Source of the DNA: PALSA-693 sp963781155
GTDB lineage: Bacteria; Actinomycetota; Acidimicrobiia; Acidimicrobiales; Palsa-688
DNA: 64,000 nucleotides
Direction of reading: 5' to 3'
Assembly (NCBI GenBank): GCA_963781155.1
Contig: CAWAEC010000001.1
Location: forward strand, 24,580 to 88,579
Of this stretch, positions 46,907 to 56,729 are shown one piece after another (the first letter of the stretch is position 1; every line of letters begins with the position of its first letter). The position numbers were made by a program, and so were the translations under genes. The notes under the pieces are model-generated. The model did no database searches, was not told where the DNA came from, and saw only the letters and a program-made list of their open reading frames with translations.

Positions 46907-47861
46907 GTCAGAGGCCTCCCTCTAGCTCCGCTTGTATTCGGGCGCCTGCCGGCTAGAGAAAACCGTTGACCAACCCAAGGTCCGGAGGTAAGACAGCGCC
47001 GAAAAGGAGCTTACCCTTTCGCAGGCATCCTTAAACCCTCATCTCCGGAGTCCTTTTCGACGGTTCCGACGTGGCCGCGGCGCGACGGTGGCCCTTGAAC
47101 TTGTGCGCCGTAGCCCTCGACGAAGTCCTCGTCACTGGATCATCGGGCGACTCACGTTCGACGGCGTGGCGAAGAGCGGCCACCCCCCTGCAACCAGCGA
47201 CGACGAGGGCCGGCCCGTGGATAGCGGTGCGGTAACTGCGTCCGACGATCAGGCAGACCTGCCCTCGAATCCATCGAGGACCACCGCATCATCAGATGGG
47301 GGCTGTCGAAATTGGCCGGCTTCGGCCCCCACGGCGTTTCCGCCAGCAAGTGACCGTCCTTATGGACGTGGGACGCGGTCACGTCGACGAGACGGGGAAG
47401 GACGTCTTGCCTGCGGTCAGGGCCGTCCCGGGCCGCAAGAAGCTGTCCGAGGTCGGGACGTCGTGGTCTCGGCCAAAACGGGCGCCACAGCACCCCCCTC
47501 CTCGCTCGCCTGAAACTCCTACCGGTCAATCGTCTTGCTGGAACGATCGTGGGCGTCTTTGACAAAGCCCGCGAAGCGTGGACAGCTAGTGTGCAATAAC
47601 CGTACGGACTCTCCGGCGATCCGGGTGCAATGACAAAGATGCCGAATCGTCATAGTGCGTCAGCCCCTCGGGCGTCTGGGGCGTCGATGCGAGCAAGCAA
47701 CAAAATGAGCGGCGCCACGGACTCTTTCCTCGACAAACCAGGACTGCCGGCCGGGGTGTGCCGAAAGGTTGTGTCGGTCCCCGATTGCTGTCGCCTCGGC
47801 GCTTATTCGAGTGACCGCGGGCAGATGGCGGTCGGGAGCGGGCGGCGGGGACAGAAGGGCT
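46907..47861. other. Large gap without a recognisable gene
   Basis: About 950 bases. Frames near 47152-47565 exist on both strands, but none has a ribosome site together with a known motif. It may hold decayed genes. Confidence 0.4.
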
Positions 47862-48524
47862 TCATCTGAGCAGGGCGGCGAGCGGGCTGGTGTGTAGTTG
47901 GTCCAGCACCTCTTTGACGTCCCGGTATACGTGCAGGGCTCCTGCCTGGCTGAGCTCGTGCTGGCTGAAGCCGCCGGTTTCGACTCCGATGCACCCGATT
48001 CCCGCCGCCCTGGCAGCTTGAACGTCCCAGACGGTGTCGCCGATGGCCAACGCCCGGGCAGGGTCGACGACGCCCGAGCTCATGGCCGCCGCGAAAACCT
48101 CCGGGGCCGGTTTCGACTCCTTGACATCATCGGCAGTGGTCTTGGCGTCAATGGCGTCGTCGGCGTCGAGCTGGCCGAGGACGGCGGTGAGTTCATAGGC
48201 GGGACTCGAGGTGGCCAGCACCACTGCGACCCCTTGGGCGTGAAGCTGGCGCAGGAGGTCCCTGGCGGCAGGGAAGGCATGGACGTCGTCGAGGAGCTCC
48301 CGGTACCGCTCAGCCCGGGCCGCGCTGGCTTTAGGGCAGTCCCGACCCAACAGCTTTGGGACGAGTTGGTCGCCGCCCATTCCGACCAGCCGGTGGATGG
48401 CGTTCATGGGGGCCCACTCGCCCACATCGCGAAGAGCTCGAGACCAGGCCAAGGTGTGGAGATAGTTGGTGTCGACGAGCGTCCCGTCTACGTCGAAGAG
48501 GACTCCGGCTCGAAGGGCCGTCAC
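47862..48524 (-). CDS. HAD-superfamily phosphatase
   Basis: This 220-residue protein has motif I FDVDGTLVDTN, motif II VVLATSSPAYE, the motif III Lys in KESKPAPEVF and motif IV GDTVWDVQAAR. A helical cap lies between I and II, as in phosphoglycolate phosphatases and beta-phosphoglucomutases. The GTG start overlaps the upstream stop (GTGA). Confidence 0.83.
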   Translation of the reverse strand: MTALRAGVLFDVDGTLVDTNYLHTLAWSRALRDVGEWAPMNAIHRLVGMGGDQLVPKLLGRDCPKASAARAERYRELLDDVHAFPAARDLLRQLHAQGVAVVLATSSPAYELTAVLGQLDADDAIDAKTTADDVKESKPAPEVFAAAMSSGVVDPARALAIGDTVWDVQAARAAGIGCIGVETGGFSQHELSQAGALHVYRDVKEVLDQLHTSPLAALLR

Positions 48525-49189
48525 GCCGGTGGGTCGTTCTCGCGGTTCTCGGCTGCCTGGTCCGCCCCGGTCGGGTGACCACCCTTTCTTGCACCGATGG
48601 GCGGAGTTGGCCGTGTCGACTCATGGGCTTCACTGGTAGGACCCGGGCCGACCCTGTCGCCGCCATTGTCGTCTCTTGGTTTCGTCACCGTGACCTCTGT
48701 CTCCGTCGTATTGTTGCTTGCGACCGGCCGTGATGGCCGCCAAGCGTGCGCTCGGCCGTTTTTGGCTGGTTTCGCCTTGTTGCCGGCGGGCGGCTCGTGC
48801 AACGCTCCGGTTTCACGCAGCTCTTCTTCCTTTTGTTCCATGTCGGCGGGGGGCACGCCCAGTGCGAGGAGGTCGTCGACGATCTCTTCTTTCCGGGCCG
48901 CGGCGGTGCTGAACTGCAGGTCTTGAGGGTCGGCGTAGGACTGGGGTGTCAGATCAGGCGGAGTGATGGGGCTGTCGCCGGCTGTGGCCTGGGACCAACC
49001 CGCCTTCTGCGCGGCCGCCGCCGCTTGGCCCTTGGCCGTGTCTTTGAGCTGTTCGACCTTGTCGTGGACTTCGGGGCGGCCGGTGATCTCGCGCACCTTT
49101 GACTCCAGCTGCTGGTACGGGCCCCGACCGCTTCGCGATCCGAGGATGAAACCGATGCCAGCGCCCACCAGAAACATGCTTTTCCGCAT
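48521..49189 (-). CDS. YtxH-like membrane-anchored protein
   Basis: It is 222 residues from ATG 49189 (AAAGGAG upstream). A short N-terminal helix with the YtxH glycine motif (MFLVGAGIGFILGSRSGRGP) precedes YQQLESKVREI and a long disordered charged tail. It is coupled to the HAD gene. Confidence 0.72.
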   Translation of the reverse strand: MRKSMFLVGAGIGFILGSRSGRGPYQQLESKVREITGRPEVHDKVEQLKDTAKGQAAAAAQKAGWSQATAGDSPITPPDLTPQSYADPQDLQFSTAAARKEEIVDDLLALGVPPADMEQKEEELRETGALHEPPAGNKAKPAKNGRAHAWRPSRPVASNNTTETEVTVTKPRDDNGGDRVGPGPTSEAHESTRPTPPIGARKGGHPTGADQAAENRENDPPA

Positions 49190-49396
49190 CTCACCACTCC
49201 TTTTCGAGGTCCCGTACGACGCCCTGGCCCCCTCGTTTTCTGATTTTTCTCGGGCGTGCTGTTTCACCTGGGGATCGTGCGCAAGTCCCTTTCGGCTTGC
49301 TCGCCGAGGGCGCCCTACTCGTCCGACAGTTCCTTCCGCACACCGCCAGGACGACGCTGAACGACCCCGCGGGCGCGTTTCTAGAAAACGAGCGTG

Positions 49397-49663
49397 CTAT
49401 TCGTCACCTGGCCAGGCCCCGGTGGCCCGTTCGAAACCGGCGGCTCCGGCCCGGTCGACGGCGGCTTTGACCAACCCGAAAATGGCCCCCTGGAGCAGGG
49501 CCGCCACCAGTATTTCGCTCCAACTCCGATGGCGCTGGGTGGCGGTCGGAGTTTCGTCCTCACCATTGACGAGCTTCCACACCCGTTTGAACACGACGCT
49601 GGCCGCCACACCGCCCAGCACGCTCACCACCATGCCCATGGGCTTGTAAACGAGCTTGACCAT
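49397..49663 (-). CDS. DUF4235 protein (intact copy)
   Basis: This 88-residue protein has an N-terminal membrane helix (MGMVVSVLGGVAASVVFKRV), then ETPTATQRHRSWSEILVAAL and IFGLVKAAVDRAGAAGFERA, the DUF4235 layout. The ATG at 49663 overlaps the stop of the DUF3618 gene. A second copy is split by the mobile element at 58136-61722. Confidence 0.82.
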   Translation of the reverse strand: MVKLVYKPMGMVVSVLGGVAASVVFKRVWKLVNGEDETPTATQRHRSWSEILVAALLQGAIFGLVKAAVDRAGAAGFERATGAWPGDE

Positions 49664-50034
49664 CAGTGCTGCCCCCGCCGGACGAGCCGGGCCACCACGA
49701 CCACAGCGACCGCGGCCCCCGTCGCCCACACCAGCCAGGGCTGCCGCCGCCAGACCCGGGTGACGCCCGACGCCCCCTTGTCGACCCCCTCGGCGGCGGC
49801 AGTGACCACGGGGTGGGCCGCCTCGGGCAAGCTGCGTTGGACCTGACGGCCCATCTCGGCCAGCTTGGTTTGCGCCTGGCTCGACGTCTTCTTGAGCTGA
49901 TCGCGACGGGCCACCGCGTTCTGGGCCGCCCGCCCTTTGACATCGGCCTTCTCGCCGATGGCCTGCACCGTCTCGCCGATGTCGGCTCGGGTTTGCGCTA
50001 TGGCTTCGCGGATTTGGCCGGGATCTTCAGCCAT
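49663..50034 (-). CDS. DUF3618 protein
   Basis: It is 123 residues from ATG 50034 (AAGGAGG upstream). The start DPGQIREAIAQTRADIGETV is the DUF3618 signature. A helical middle and a C-terminal membrane helix (WLVWATGAAVAVVVVARLV) follow. It overlaps the holin-like gene by about 37 bases. Confidence 0.82.
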   Translation of the reverse strand: MAEDPGQIREAIAQTRADIGETVQAIGEKADVKGRAAQNAVARRDQLKKTSSQAQTKLAEMGRQVQRSLPEAAHPVVTAAAEGVDKGASGVTRVWRRQPWLVWATGAAVAVVVVARLVRRGQH

Positions 50035-50516
50035 TCCACATCCTCCTTCGTGCTCTCCAGGGCCTCCTCGGGCACCGGCGGTGACCCCCGTAGCGCCGTG
50101 CTCTTGCCCACCCAGGCCAGGACGCCTGCCACCCCGCCCACCACCACCGCCACCATCAAGGCCGCCAACCACACCGGCAGCGCCTCGGACAGCCCCGCGA
50201 TGGCACAGGCGACCAGAGCGGCCACGGCCAGGAACCCGAGCACACCCGCCGCGGCCAACAGGGCCGCCCCCGCGGCCACAAGCTTGCCCTTGACCGACAT
50301 CTCCGCCTTGGCCAGTTCCACTTCCTGGTGGACCAGATTGGTCGTCTGCTCAGACAGGTCCTTGAGCAGCTCGGCCAGCGCCTTCTCGTCAGACTCCCCC
50401 CCGCCAGGCGTCGCTCGTCGCCCAGACTGCCCAGACTGCCCAGGCCGCCCAGGCTGGTCGACGATGAGAGACGCCGAATTCCCCGACTCCGGCGGTTGGG
50501 CTGGATTGGTGGCCAT
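49998..50516 (-). CDS. Phage holin superfamily / DUF1469-like membrane protein
   Basis: It is 172 residues. A disordered N-terminus is followed by LSEQTTNLVHQEVELAKAEM and two helices (LVAAGAALLAAAGVLGFLAV, VWLAALMVAVVVGGVAGVLA). Such proteins usually sit with DUF3618 in actinobacteria, as here. This is a housekeeping membrane family rather than a phage gene. Confidence 0.78.
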   Translation of the reverse strand: MATNPAQPPESGNSASLIVDQPGRPGQSGQSGRRATPGGGESDEKALAELLKDLSEQTTNLVHQEVELAKAEMSVKGKLVAAGAALLAAAGVLGFLAVAALVACAIAGLSEALPVWLAALMVAVVVGGVAGVLAWVGKSTALRGSPPVPEEALESTKEDVEWLKIPAKSAKP

Positions 50517-50802
50517 GGCGCCTCCTCAGTGCCTGCGCGGCAGGCGTTGCCGTCGTTCAACCTGGACGTCGCGGCCATACCACCTCGACAAGGCAGCTGT
50601 ACCCCCCCACCAGCCGCCACAAACGGAAAGTCGGCCCCGATCATCCAGCCTGCAAACCAGACCGCCTCCAACGCCAATACCGGCAACGCCCACACCAGCG
50701 CCGCCCCCACCTCGGCCCCCAACTCGACACGCCTCCAACGCCGACCATCCGAACACAAAGGGAACCCTGGCCGGCCACCCCGTTGGGCCCCCTCGCAGGA
50801 GG

Positions 50803-51357
50803 TCAGGAACTGGACCGATTGAGATCGGCCGTGGAGTCCCGGCCACGGTCGAACAGCGCGGCCGCCTTGCGGCTCACCACAGCGAGGGGCCCGGTGTCGG
50901 GAAGGTGAGGATGAGGGTGGGAGTGCAGTTGAACCTCGTCCGAGCGCAACGCCTGGCCCAGGTCGGCCAGTTCGGTCGGGTCGACCCTCTCCCGCAGGAA
51001 ACCGAACAGGCGTTCGTTGGCGTGGGCAATATGGCGATCGGTGATGTCCAAGAGTTCGGTGACAAGGTCCGGGACGTCCGGCGAGTTGACCTTGCGTCGC
51101 TCCACCCGCACGACCAGTTTCTCAATGGCCTGGTGATCATCACCGAGCTCGTCGGCGAGGGCTTTTCCCTCGTCACCGTGCCGGCGAAGGACCGGCACGA
51201 GCAGCTGCTTTTCGGCCGCCACATGCGCGGACAGCGTGCGCAGCAGCTCCTCGAGGACCGCAGGGCGGTCCTCGTCCCGGCCGCTCACCCGGCAGAAGAG
51301 ATCCTGCACGGTCGAGTGGTCTTTTCCAAGAACGGCCACGACATCATCGTCCACGAC
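50803..51357 (-). CDS. Hemerythrin-like protein 1
   Basis: GTG 51357 gives 184 residues (an earlier GTG is at 51420). Iron ligands fit a four-helix hemerythrin: LGKDHSTVQDLF, SAHVAAEKQLLVPVL, GDDHQAIEKLV and DRHIAHANERLFGFL. A His-rich tail follows (SHPHPHLPDTG). Possible roles are O2/NO sensing or iron handling. Confidence 0.8.
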   Translation of the reverse strand, partial: VVDDDVVAVLGKDHSTVQDLFCRVSGRDEDRPAVLEELLRTLSAHVAAEKQLLVPVLRRHGDEGKALADELGDDHQAIEKLVVRVERRKVNSPDVPDLVTELLDITDRHIAHANERLFGFLRERVDPTELADLGQALRSDEVQLHSHPHPHLPDTGPLAVVSRKAAALFDRGRDSTADLNRSSS

Positions 51358-51420
51358 CTGCCTATACCCGCCGAAGCGACATCCAACCCACCGTCGATCG
51401 GGACTGACGTTCAACGGCAC

Positions 51421-51968
51421 GCCTGCTGATGTTCAGCGATGCCAACATCGGAACCCAGCCCGCGCCGAGCCTCACGGGGTTAGCCGGTCACCTGTACTGG
51501 CGGTCCATGGCATGGCCCACAACGTCACCCGCGCCGCGGCCCGCCGGGAATCAGTCCCTGATCCGATGACAACAGAGACGTCCTGTCCGGCGCGGTCCGA
51601 GGCCGCAGTCGGGCAGGTATGACCTTCAAGCGATTGGGCGGTTGGCGGTGACGGCGATAGAGGCTCCGAACATGTAGCTTCCGTTGGCGGCGCGCTGCCA
51701 GGCCCGACGTCCACGCCCGCCACCGGGATGCCTGACGCCGAGGCCAGATAGAGTCCCGCAACCGAACGTGGTAGGCCTCATCAGCCGACGGTGTCGGAGG
51801 GGGTATCAGCGGGAAACCGTTCCGATGAGGCCCGTGACGGGTCTTCAACCGCGACGGGCTGTGCTGGCGGGACGTGGAGTCGGCTGGGACGTCGATTGAA
51901 TCGGGGCGATCAGGGTAGGAACCTGGCGGGACTCACGCCGTTGCCGTCAGTGAAAGGGAAGCCGAACC
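51421..51968. other. Intergenic, nothing recognised
   Basis: It lies between the divergent hemerythrin and YihY genes. GGGACTCACGCC near 51930 is only a half match to the DevR-like box. Confidence 0.4.
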
Positions 51969-52982
51969 ATGCAGGTCCAGAAAGCTTCAGCTGGAGAAGA
52001 CGACGTCGGCAGACCCCTCGAAGGTCCTACTGACCTGCCCAAGCCATCTCTGGTGGCCGTTGTAAAGCGTGCCCGGGTCGAATTTCGCAACGACAATCTC
52101 ACCACTCTTGCCGCCGCCCTCACGTACTACGCGGTCCTCGCCGCGGTCCCCGGTTTGGTGGTCCTGTTCACCGCCCTCGGTCTGTTCGGAAAAGACGTCA
52201 CCAGCCGGGTGGCAGCCCAGGTGAACGCGGTCGCTCCTGGATCGAGCGGCCACTTCGTCCAGACGCTGCTTTCTCAGGCGCAGTCACACAAATCGGGGAC
52301 CGGGATCACCGCCATCATCGGCCTTGTCATCGCCCTATGGTCAGCATCCAGCTACGTCAACGCTTTTCGCCAGGCCTCGAACGTCATCTACGGGATCGGC
52401 GAGGGGCGCCCAGTGTGGAAGACCGTGCCACTACGGCTAGCAGTCACCGCCGTGGCCGTCGTCTTGCTGATCCTCTGCGCAGTGATCGTCGTCGTCAGCG
52501 GCTCCGTCGCCAATGAGGTCGGCAACGCGGTCGGGGCCGGCCACACTGCCGTGCTCGTCTGGAACATCGCGAAGTGGCCGATCCTTCTCCTTCTCGTGTC
52601 GGTCTTGCTGGCCGTGCTTTTCTGGGCCAGTCCGAACGCCAAGCAGGCCGGGATCAGGTGGGTCAGTCCCGGCGGGATCATCGCCACCCTAGGCTGGATC
52701 GTGATATCGGCCCTCTTCGCCATCTATGTCACCAACTTCTCCAACTACAACAAGACTTACGGTGCCCTAGCCGGGATCGTGGTCTTTCTGATCTGGCTGT
52801 GGCTGAGCAACATCGCCTTGCTGATGGGTGCCGAAGTGAACGCTGAACTGGATCACGCCAAAGCCATAGCGAAGGGCCTACCCGAGGAAGTGCGGCCCTT
52901 CGCCGAACCCCGCGACACTCGCAAACTCGACGAGCACGACAAACAAGCAGTCCGGCGATCCGCCGCTCTCCGAAACCAATAA
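51969..52982 (+). CDS. YihY/virulence factor BrkB family membrane protein
   Basis: It is 337 residues with six helices. LTTLAAALTYYAVLAAVPGL is the conserved start of this family, and IYVTNFSNYNKTYGALAGIV and LIWLWLSNIALLMGAEVNAE are its C-terminal signatures. ATG 51969 follows AAGGGAAG. Transport function unproven for the family. Confidence 0.85.
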   Translation: MQVQKASAGEDDVGRPLEGPTDLPKPSLVAVVKRARVEFRNDNLTTLAAALTYYAVLAAVPGLVVLFTALGLFGKDVTSRVAAQVNAVAPGSSGHFVQTLLSQAQSHKSGTGITAIIGLVIALWSASSYVNAFRQASNVIYGIGEGRPVWKTVPLRLAVTAVAVVLLILCAVIVVVSGSVANEVGNAVGAGHTAVLVWNIAKWPILLLLVSVLLAVLFWASPNAKQAGIRWVSPGGIIATLGWIVISALFAIYVTNFSNYNKTYGALAGIVVFLIWLWLSNIALLMGAEVNAELDHAKAIAKGLPEEVRPFAEPRDTRKLDEHDKQAVRRSAALRNQ

Positions 52983-53168
52983 CTCAATACCCGCTCGCGT
53001 CCTTTTGAGCTTCCCCCGCCATCCAGGTAAGCGTCTACGACTCGTCCTTTCGTGGATGCGTCACGGGAATGGGCCGTGTGCACCTTTTGAGCCGCAACCC
53101 CACACCATCCGGTGCCGGCGCCGGCCGGGGTCGGCGTCAGCGCAACGGTGGCGGGGTAGTACTAGTCC

Positions 53169-53375
53169 ATGACATCACAGACCGGAACGAGCGGAACGGG
53201 TCCCCTCTACGAGCACACCCCCGCAGGGAAACAAGCGGCCGAAGACGACGTGGTCATCCCGCATCCCGAGGGAGAGAGGAATGCCGGAGCCCCCGAAGAC
53301 CACCCCGACCCCAAGGGCCACCCGACAGGGGAAGGCCAGGCCGAAATCAACCGGGAAGACGACCCGCCGGCCTGA
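53169..53375 (+). CDS. Small acidic hypothetical protein
   Basis: It is 68 residues, hydrophilic and probably disordered (PLYEHTPAGKQAAEDDVVIP, AEINREDDPPA). Its ribosome site is weak. It is followed 22 bases later by another tiny gene. Confidence 0.45.
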   Translation: MTSQTGTSGTGPLYEHTPAGKQAAEDDVVIPHPEGERNAGAPEDHPDPKGHPTGEGQAEINREDDPPA

Positions 53376-53397
53376 CTGCCAGGAGAGTAGGAGATCT

Positions 53398-53496
53398 ATG
53401 TCTGACGCAGACGACCGGACCGGTGGCAGTGGTGACCCTCGCTACGATAAGCCACCGGCGAGCGAGCCGAAGATGAAGCCCATTGATAAAGACTGA
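53398..53496 (+). CDS. Tiny hydrophilic protein (32 residues)
   Basis: ATG 53398 is preceded by AGGAG four bases away. The product starts MSDADDRTGGSGDPRYDKPP and ends KPIDKD, with no fold expected. It probably shares a transcript with the gene at 53169. Confidence 0.45.
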   Translation: MSDADDRTGGSGDPRYDKPPASEPKMKPIDKD

Positions 53497-53703
53497 CCAA
53501 TAGAGGCTCTGGGCGGTTTGCTCGCCCTGCCCCCCGCCTTGCTGGGAGGTGGTCGGCGTCGTCGAGCCGCGGCAGCATCGAGCAGAGCGCCGTCGCGCTC
53601 GGCTGTTAGGCAGCTCAGCCCGGCGAACGCTTCCGAGTCGTGGCTTGGCAGTCCCGCTTGAGCGGACCTTTCGACCGCTTCGGGGTGTCCCGCAACGGTT
53701 CTC

Positions 53704-54330
53704 TCAGCGGGTGTTGCCGGACTGGGTGGCGGGTTCACGCTGGGGGTGCCATCGAGAGGCGGTCAACTCTTCGGTGACGATCCGGGCCAAGCAGGCGAGG
53801 AAGCTCAGCTGGTCGTCGATCCAGTCCCGCTGGACGGTGTCCATAACGCAGGCGGTGCCTATGGCATGTCCGCCGGGAATGATCAGCGGGATTCCCGCAT
53901 ATGCGGCCACCCCGAGGTTGTTCACCGCCGGATGGTCGACAAGGTCGGGATGGTGATGGGTGTCGTTGACGATCAAGGGCCGGCGTGAGGCGACGGCGTG
54001 CTGGCAGATCGACCACGCCAACGGCGTCTGCCGGGTCACAACGAGCTTCTCTGGCAGCCCGTAGGCGCCAAGGAAGACTTGACGGTCGACTTCGACGAGG
54101 CAGACCAACGCCAACGGTGTTTCGAGCACGTCGGCCGCCAGCCTGGCCAAGCGATCCATCAACGCCACTGACGAGGCATCGAACGGCCCCAAACGGGCCA
54201 AGGCGTCCAGCCGGTCCCGTTCTCGTGCCACCGCCGCGGCGGGGGTCACCCCGGCACTGTTGCCGGCCTTTCCGTCCAGTCCGACTCGGTTGATCACGTA
54301 GCGCCTCGAACGCATAGCTCGGTCCCTCAC
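53704..54330 (-). CDS. GAF-domain protein
   Basis: It is 208 residues. A GAF domain spans about 55-195 (LARLAADVLETPLALVCLVE, SICQHAVASRRPLIVNDTHH, YAGIPLIIPGGHAIGTACVM). No output domain is present. Its GTG start overlaps the stop of the upstream GAF segment, so the two may act together as ligand or redox sensors. Confidence 0.75.
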   Translation of the reverse strand: MRDRAMRSRRYVINRVGLDGKAGNSAGVTPAAAVARERDRLDALARLGPFDASSVALMDRLARLAADVLETPLALVCLVEVDRQVFLGAYGLPEKLVVTRQTPLAWSICQHAVASRRPLIVNDTHHHPDLVDHPAVNNLGVAAYAGIPLIIPGGHAIGTACVMDTVQRDWIDDQLSFLACLARIVTEELTASRWHPQREPATQSGNTR

Positions 54331-55198
54331 GCCTCTGCCCCCTGATCAGCTGGCCGGTTTCCGACGGCGGCGGTGACCTGGGTTGCGATCGCGGCCGCGG
54401 CGGTTTCGGCGGCCGGGGCGAAGGCCGATGTCGCGTACAGGTTGACCGTCCCGATGAGGTGGCCTGTCACCGTGGCGGGTACCGACAGGACGGTTTGTAT
54501 CCCCAGATCCTGGGCTCGGGGAGCGAAACTACAGAAGCGCTCCTCAGCACCGAGCTGATCGACTCGCACCATACGCGAGGTGCGGGCCGCGTCGAGGCAG
54601 GGACCCTCGTTCGCGGTGTATTGGGCCACGTCAACCTCGATGGCCACGGCGTCGCTGACGGCCGCGGTGCGAGGTTCCCCGTGGGTGAGCACGCAGATGC
54701 TGGCGGCCTGACATCCGGGAATGTGTTGCACGGCGGCGTGGGCCGCTTGGCGAAGGTTCTCGGTGATCGCGACACGTTGACGCTGTGACGCTGGGGGCTC
54801 ACCCGCGCCTGGCCTGGCGGGCAGGCATGGTCGGGGTGCCCGTAGACGACCGGCCGGGTGGTCCGACCCGACGGGGGCACGTCGGTGGTGGAGGGCAGGT
54901 CGGCGAGAGGGAGAATCTGGTCCAGCGCGCTGATCACGAACAGCCGGCGAAGGAAGGGGGCGGCCCCGATGATCACCATCCGACGACCGGCGGCTTCGAC
55001 CAGCTTGTGAACGGCCTGGAGGGCGTTGAGTCCGGCTGCCCCCATGAAGCTGACATGGCCCAGCTCGACGCTCAAATCGGTGGCGCCGTGACCGACAAGG
55101 TCGGCGACGACAGAGCAGATGGTGTCGGAGTTGGCCAAGTCGAACTCGCCGTTAAGGTCGACTTGCGCCCAGGAACCGATCCCGGTCACGTCGATCAT
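54327..55198 (-). pseudogene. STAS-GAF protein, apparent frameshift at the domain junction
   Basis: From ATG 55198 the first frame encodes a STAS domain (VDLNGEFDLANSDTICSVVA, LGHVSFMGAAGLNALQAVHK). Near 54790 the coding signal moves to another frame, which gives VAITENLRQAAHAAVQHIPG and a GAF domain (SICVLTHGEPRTAAVSDAVA, TVLSVPATVTGHLIGTVNLY). The GAF frame has no ATG or GTG before its own conserved start, which argues for one original gene. If instead there are two genes, GAF would start at GTG 54731. Confidence 0.6.
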
Positions 55199-55409
55199 GG
55201 CTGTGCCCTGCCGGTCCCGGCGGGTCGGGCCCAGCCGGTCAGCCGAGCTGAGCGCAGGGATAGAGCCGAGCGTCGGTGGCGGCGGTCAGGCCAGGACCGG
55301 TTGCCACACAGCCCGACCGGGAGCCTTGACCGCACTGTTGTCGATCCCGTTGGCCGCTGACACGTCCAGCCCGTGTCGGCGGACCGGCAGCGGGCTCCGG
55401 CCGCCGCGG

Positions 55410-56126
55410 TCATGGCAGCAGCCGGTCGAACTCGGTGCGCATGATGCGGTAACACTCGCAGGAGGCGTCTTCGAGACCCTCCCGGTTGATGACGGTCACT
55501 CGACCCCGGTTGTAGCGAATGAATCCGGCATGCTGCAGAGCCCCGGCCGCCACGGTCACCGACGCCCGCCGGACCCCCAACATCTGGGCCAGGAACTCCT
55601 GGGTCAAAGGAAAACTGTCAGCACCGACCCGGTCGTGGGTGAGCAGCATCCACCGGCTGCACCGCTCCTCCACCGAGTGCAGACCGTTGCAGGCCACCTG
55701 CTGAGTGACCTGAGTAAACAGCGCCTGCGTGTAGCGCTGAACCAGGTCGTGCAGGCGGCCTCGCCGAGCCGCGGCCAAAAACTCTTTGGCCTCCATAGCC
55801 ACCACTTCGCCGGGGACCTGGACCTGGTAGAAATCCCGGGCGCCCATCGCCTGGGCGCCCAAGAACACCGGCACCCCGACGAAGCCCTCGTTGCCGATGG
55901 TGGCGATCTCGATACTGGAGCCGTCATCCATCGTCGTCAACAGCGAGATGACCGCCCCCCGAGGAAAATAGACCGTGTCGATGGCCTTGCCCGACGTCAG
56001 CAGAACCTGTTTCAGCCCGAAGGTCGCCGGAATGGTGGCCCCGAGAACTTTGCGGTATTCGTCAGCTGGGAGGGCGTCGAGCAGACGGTTCCCTCCTGCT
56101 TGTTCAGCCCGCTCTTCCACTGACAT
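55410..56126 (-). CDS. Crp/Fnr family transcriptional regulator
   Basis: It is 238 residues from ATG 56126 (GGGAGG five bases upstream). The cNMP-type sensor domain (FPRGAVISLLTTMDDGSSIE, VQVPGEVVAMEAKEFL) is followed by a winged helix (LTQEFLAQMLGVRRASVTVA, LQHAGFIRYNRGRVTVINRE). It lacks the FNR Cys cluster. Its targets are unknown. Confidence 0.82.
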   Translation of the reverse strand: MSVEERAEQAGGNRLLDALPADEYRKVLGATIPATFGLKQVLLTSGKAIDTVYFPRGAVISLLTTMDDGSSIEIATIGNEGFVGVPVFLGAQAMGARDFYQVQVPGEVVAMEAKEFLAAARRGRLHDLVQRYTQALFTQVTQQVACNGLHSVEERCSRWMLLTHDRVGADSFPLTQEFLAQMLGVRRASVTVAAGALQHAGFIRYNRGRVTVINREGLEDASCECYRIMRTEFDRLLP

Positions 56127-56461
56127 GTCCACCTCCCGTCAGCGTCTACCTCGAGCGGACCCGAGGCCGAGAGTCCGTGCGGTAGCGTACACCCACTTGG
56201 TACGCCACCGCACAGACAAGCCCGTTCTTTTTGAAGGGCACCCGGTCAGAACGTGGCGACGGGGGACGGCTCGGGCGCCAGTACGACCATCATGAGGGCA
56301 GCACTGCCGTGCCTTGAGCGGGACGGCAAGACCTCTGTGGTCGTAGTCGACGACGAGTTAGCGCCCTCGCATCAGGTTCCATCGGAGCTGGTGTCCCCTA
56401 TCCGCCTCGTCGGCAACCTGGCTGCGAGGGGGCAGGACGACTCAGGCGCTGGGACAACTGG
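56127..56461. other. Intergenic, nothing recognised
   Basis: No convincing frame or site. It is the leader side of the Crp/Fnr gene. Confidence 0.4.
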
Positions 56462-56719
56462 TCACCCAGATCGCTGGGGGGTCGGGCGGAAGTCTCGGTC
56501 AAGGAGGCAGCCGGTAGTCACCCGGGGCGAGCCCGGGCCCCCCAGCGTCTCTGGACTGCTGCGGTCACCATCCATAAGCCGTATGGCCGCGATGACCGCT
56601 CCTACGACGCCCAACACCCACGCCGTGGCCAGGCTGACCAGTACCAGCACCAGCCCGGCAGCGACCACGGGTCCGGCCCACCAACCGCTGCGCAGCCACA
56701 GCGGCATCCGGTCGGTCAT
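56462..56719 (-). CDS. Small membrane protein (85 residues)
   Basis: ATG 56719 follows GAGGAAA. The hydrophobic part PVVAAGLVLVLVSLATAWVL and GVVGAVIAAIRLM suggests two helices. The tail is basic and disordered. No family known. Confidence 0.5.
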   Translation of the reverse strand: MTDRMPLWLRSGWWAGPVVAAGLVLVLVSLATAWVLGVVGAVIAAIRLMDGDRSSPETLGGPGSPRVTTGCLLDRDFRPTPQRSG

Positions 56720-56729
56720 TTTCCTCGAC

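Noticed and set aside
49998..50516. Holin-like gene as a sign of a prophage
   Set aside because: Neighbours are DUF3618, DUF4235 and YtxH housekeeping membrane genes. No phage structural genes or integrase are present.
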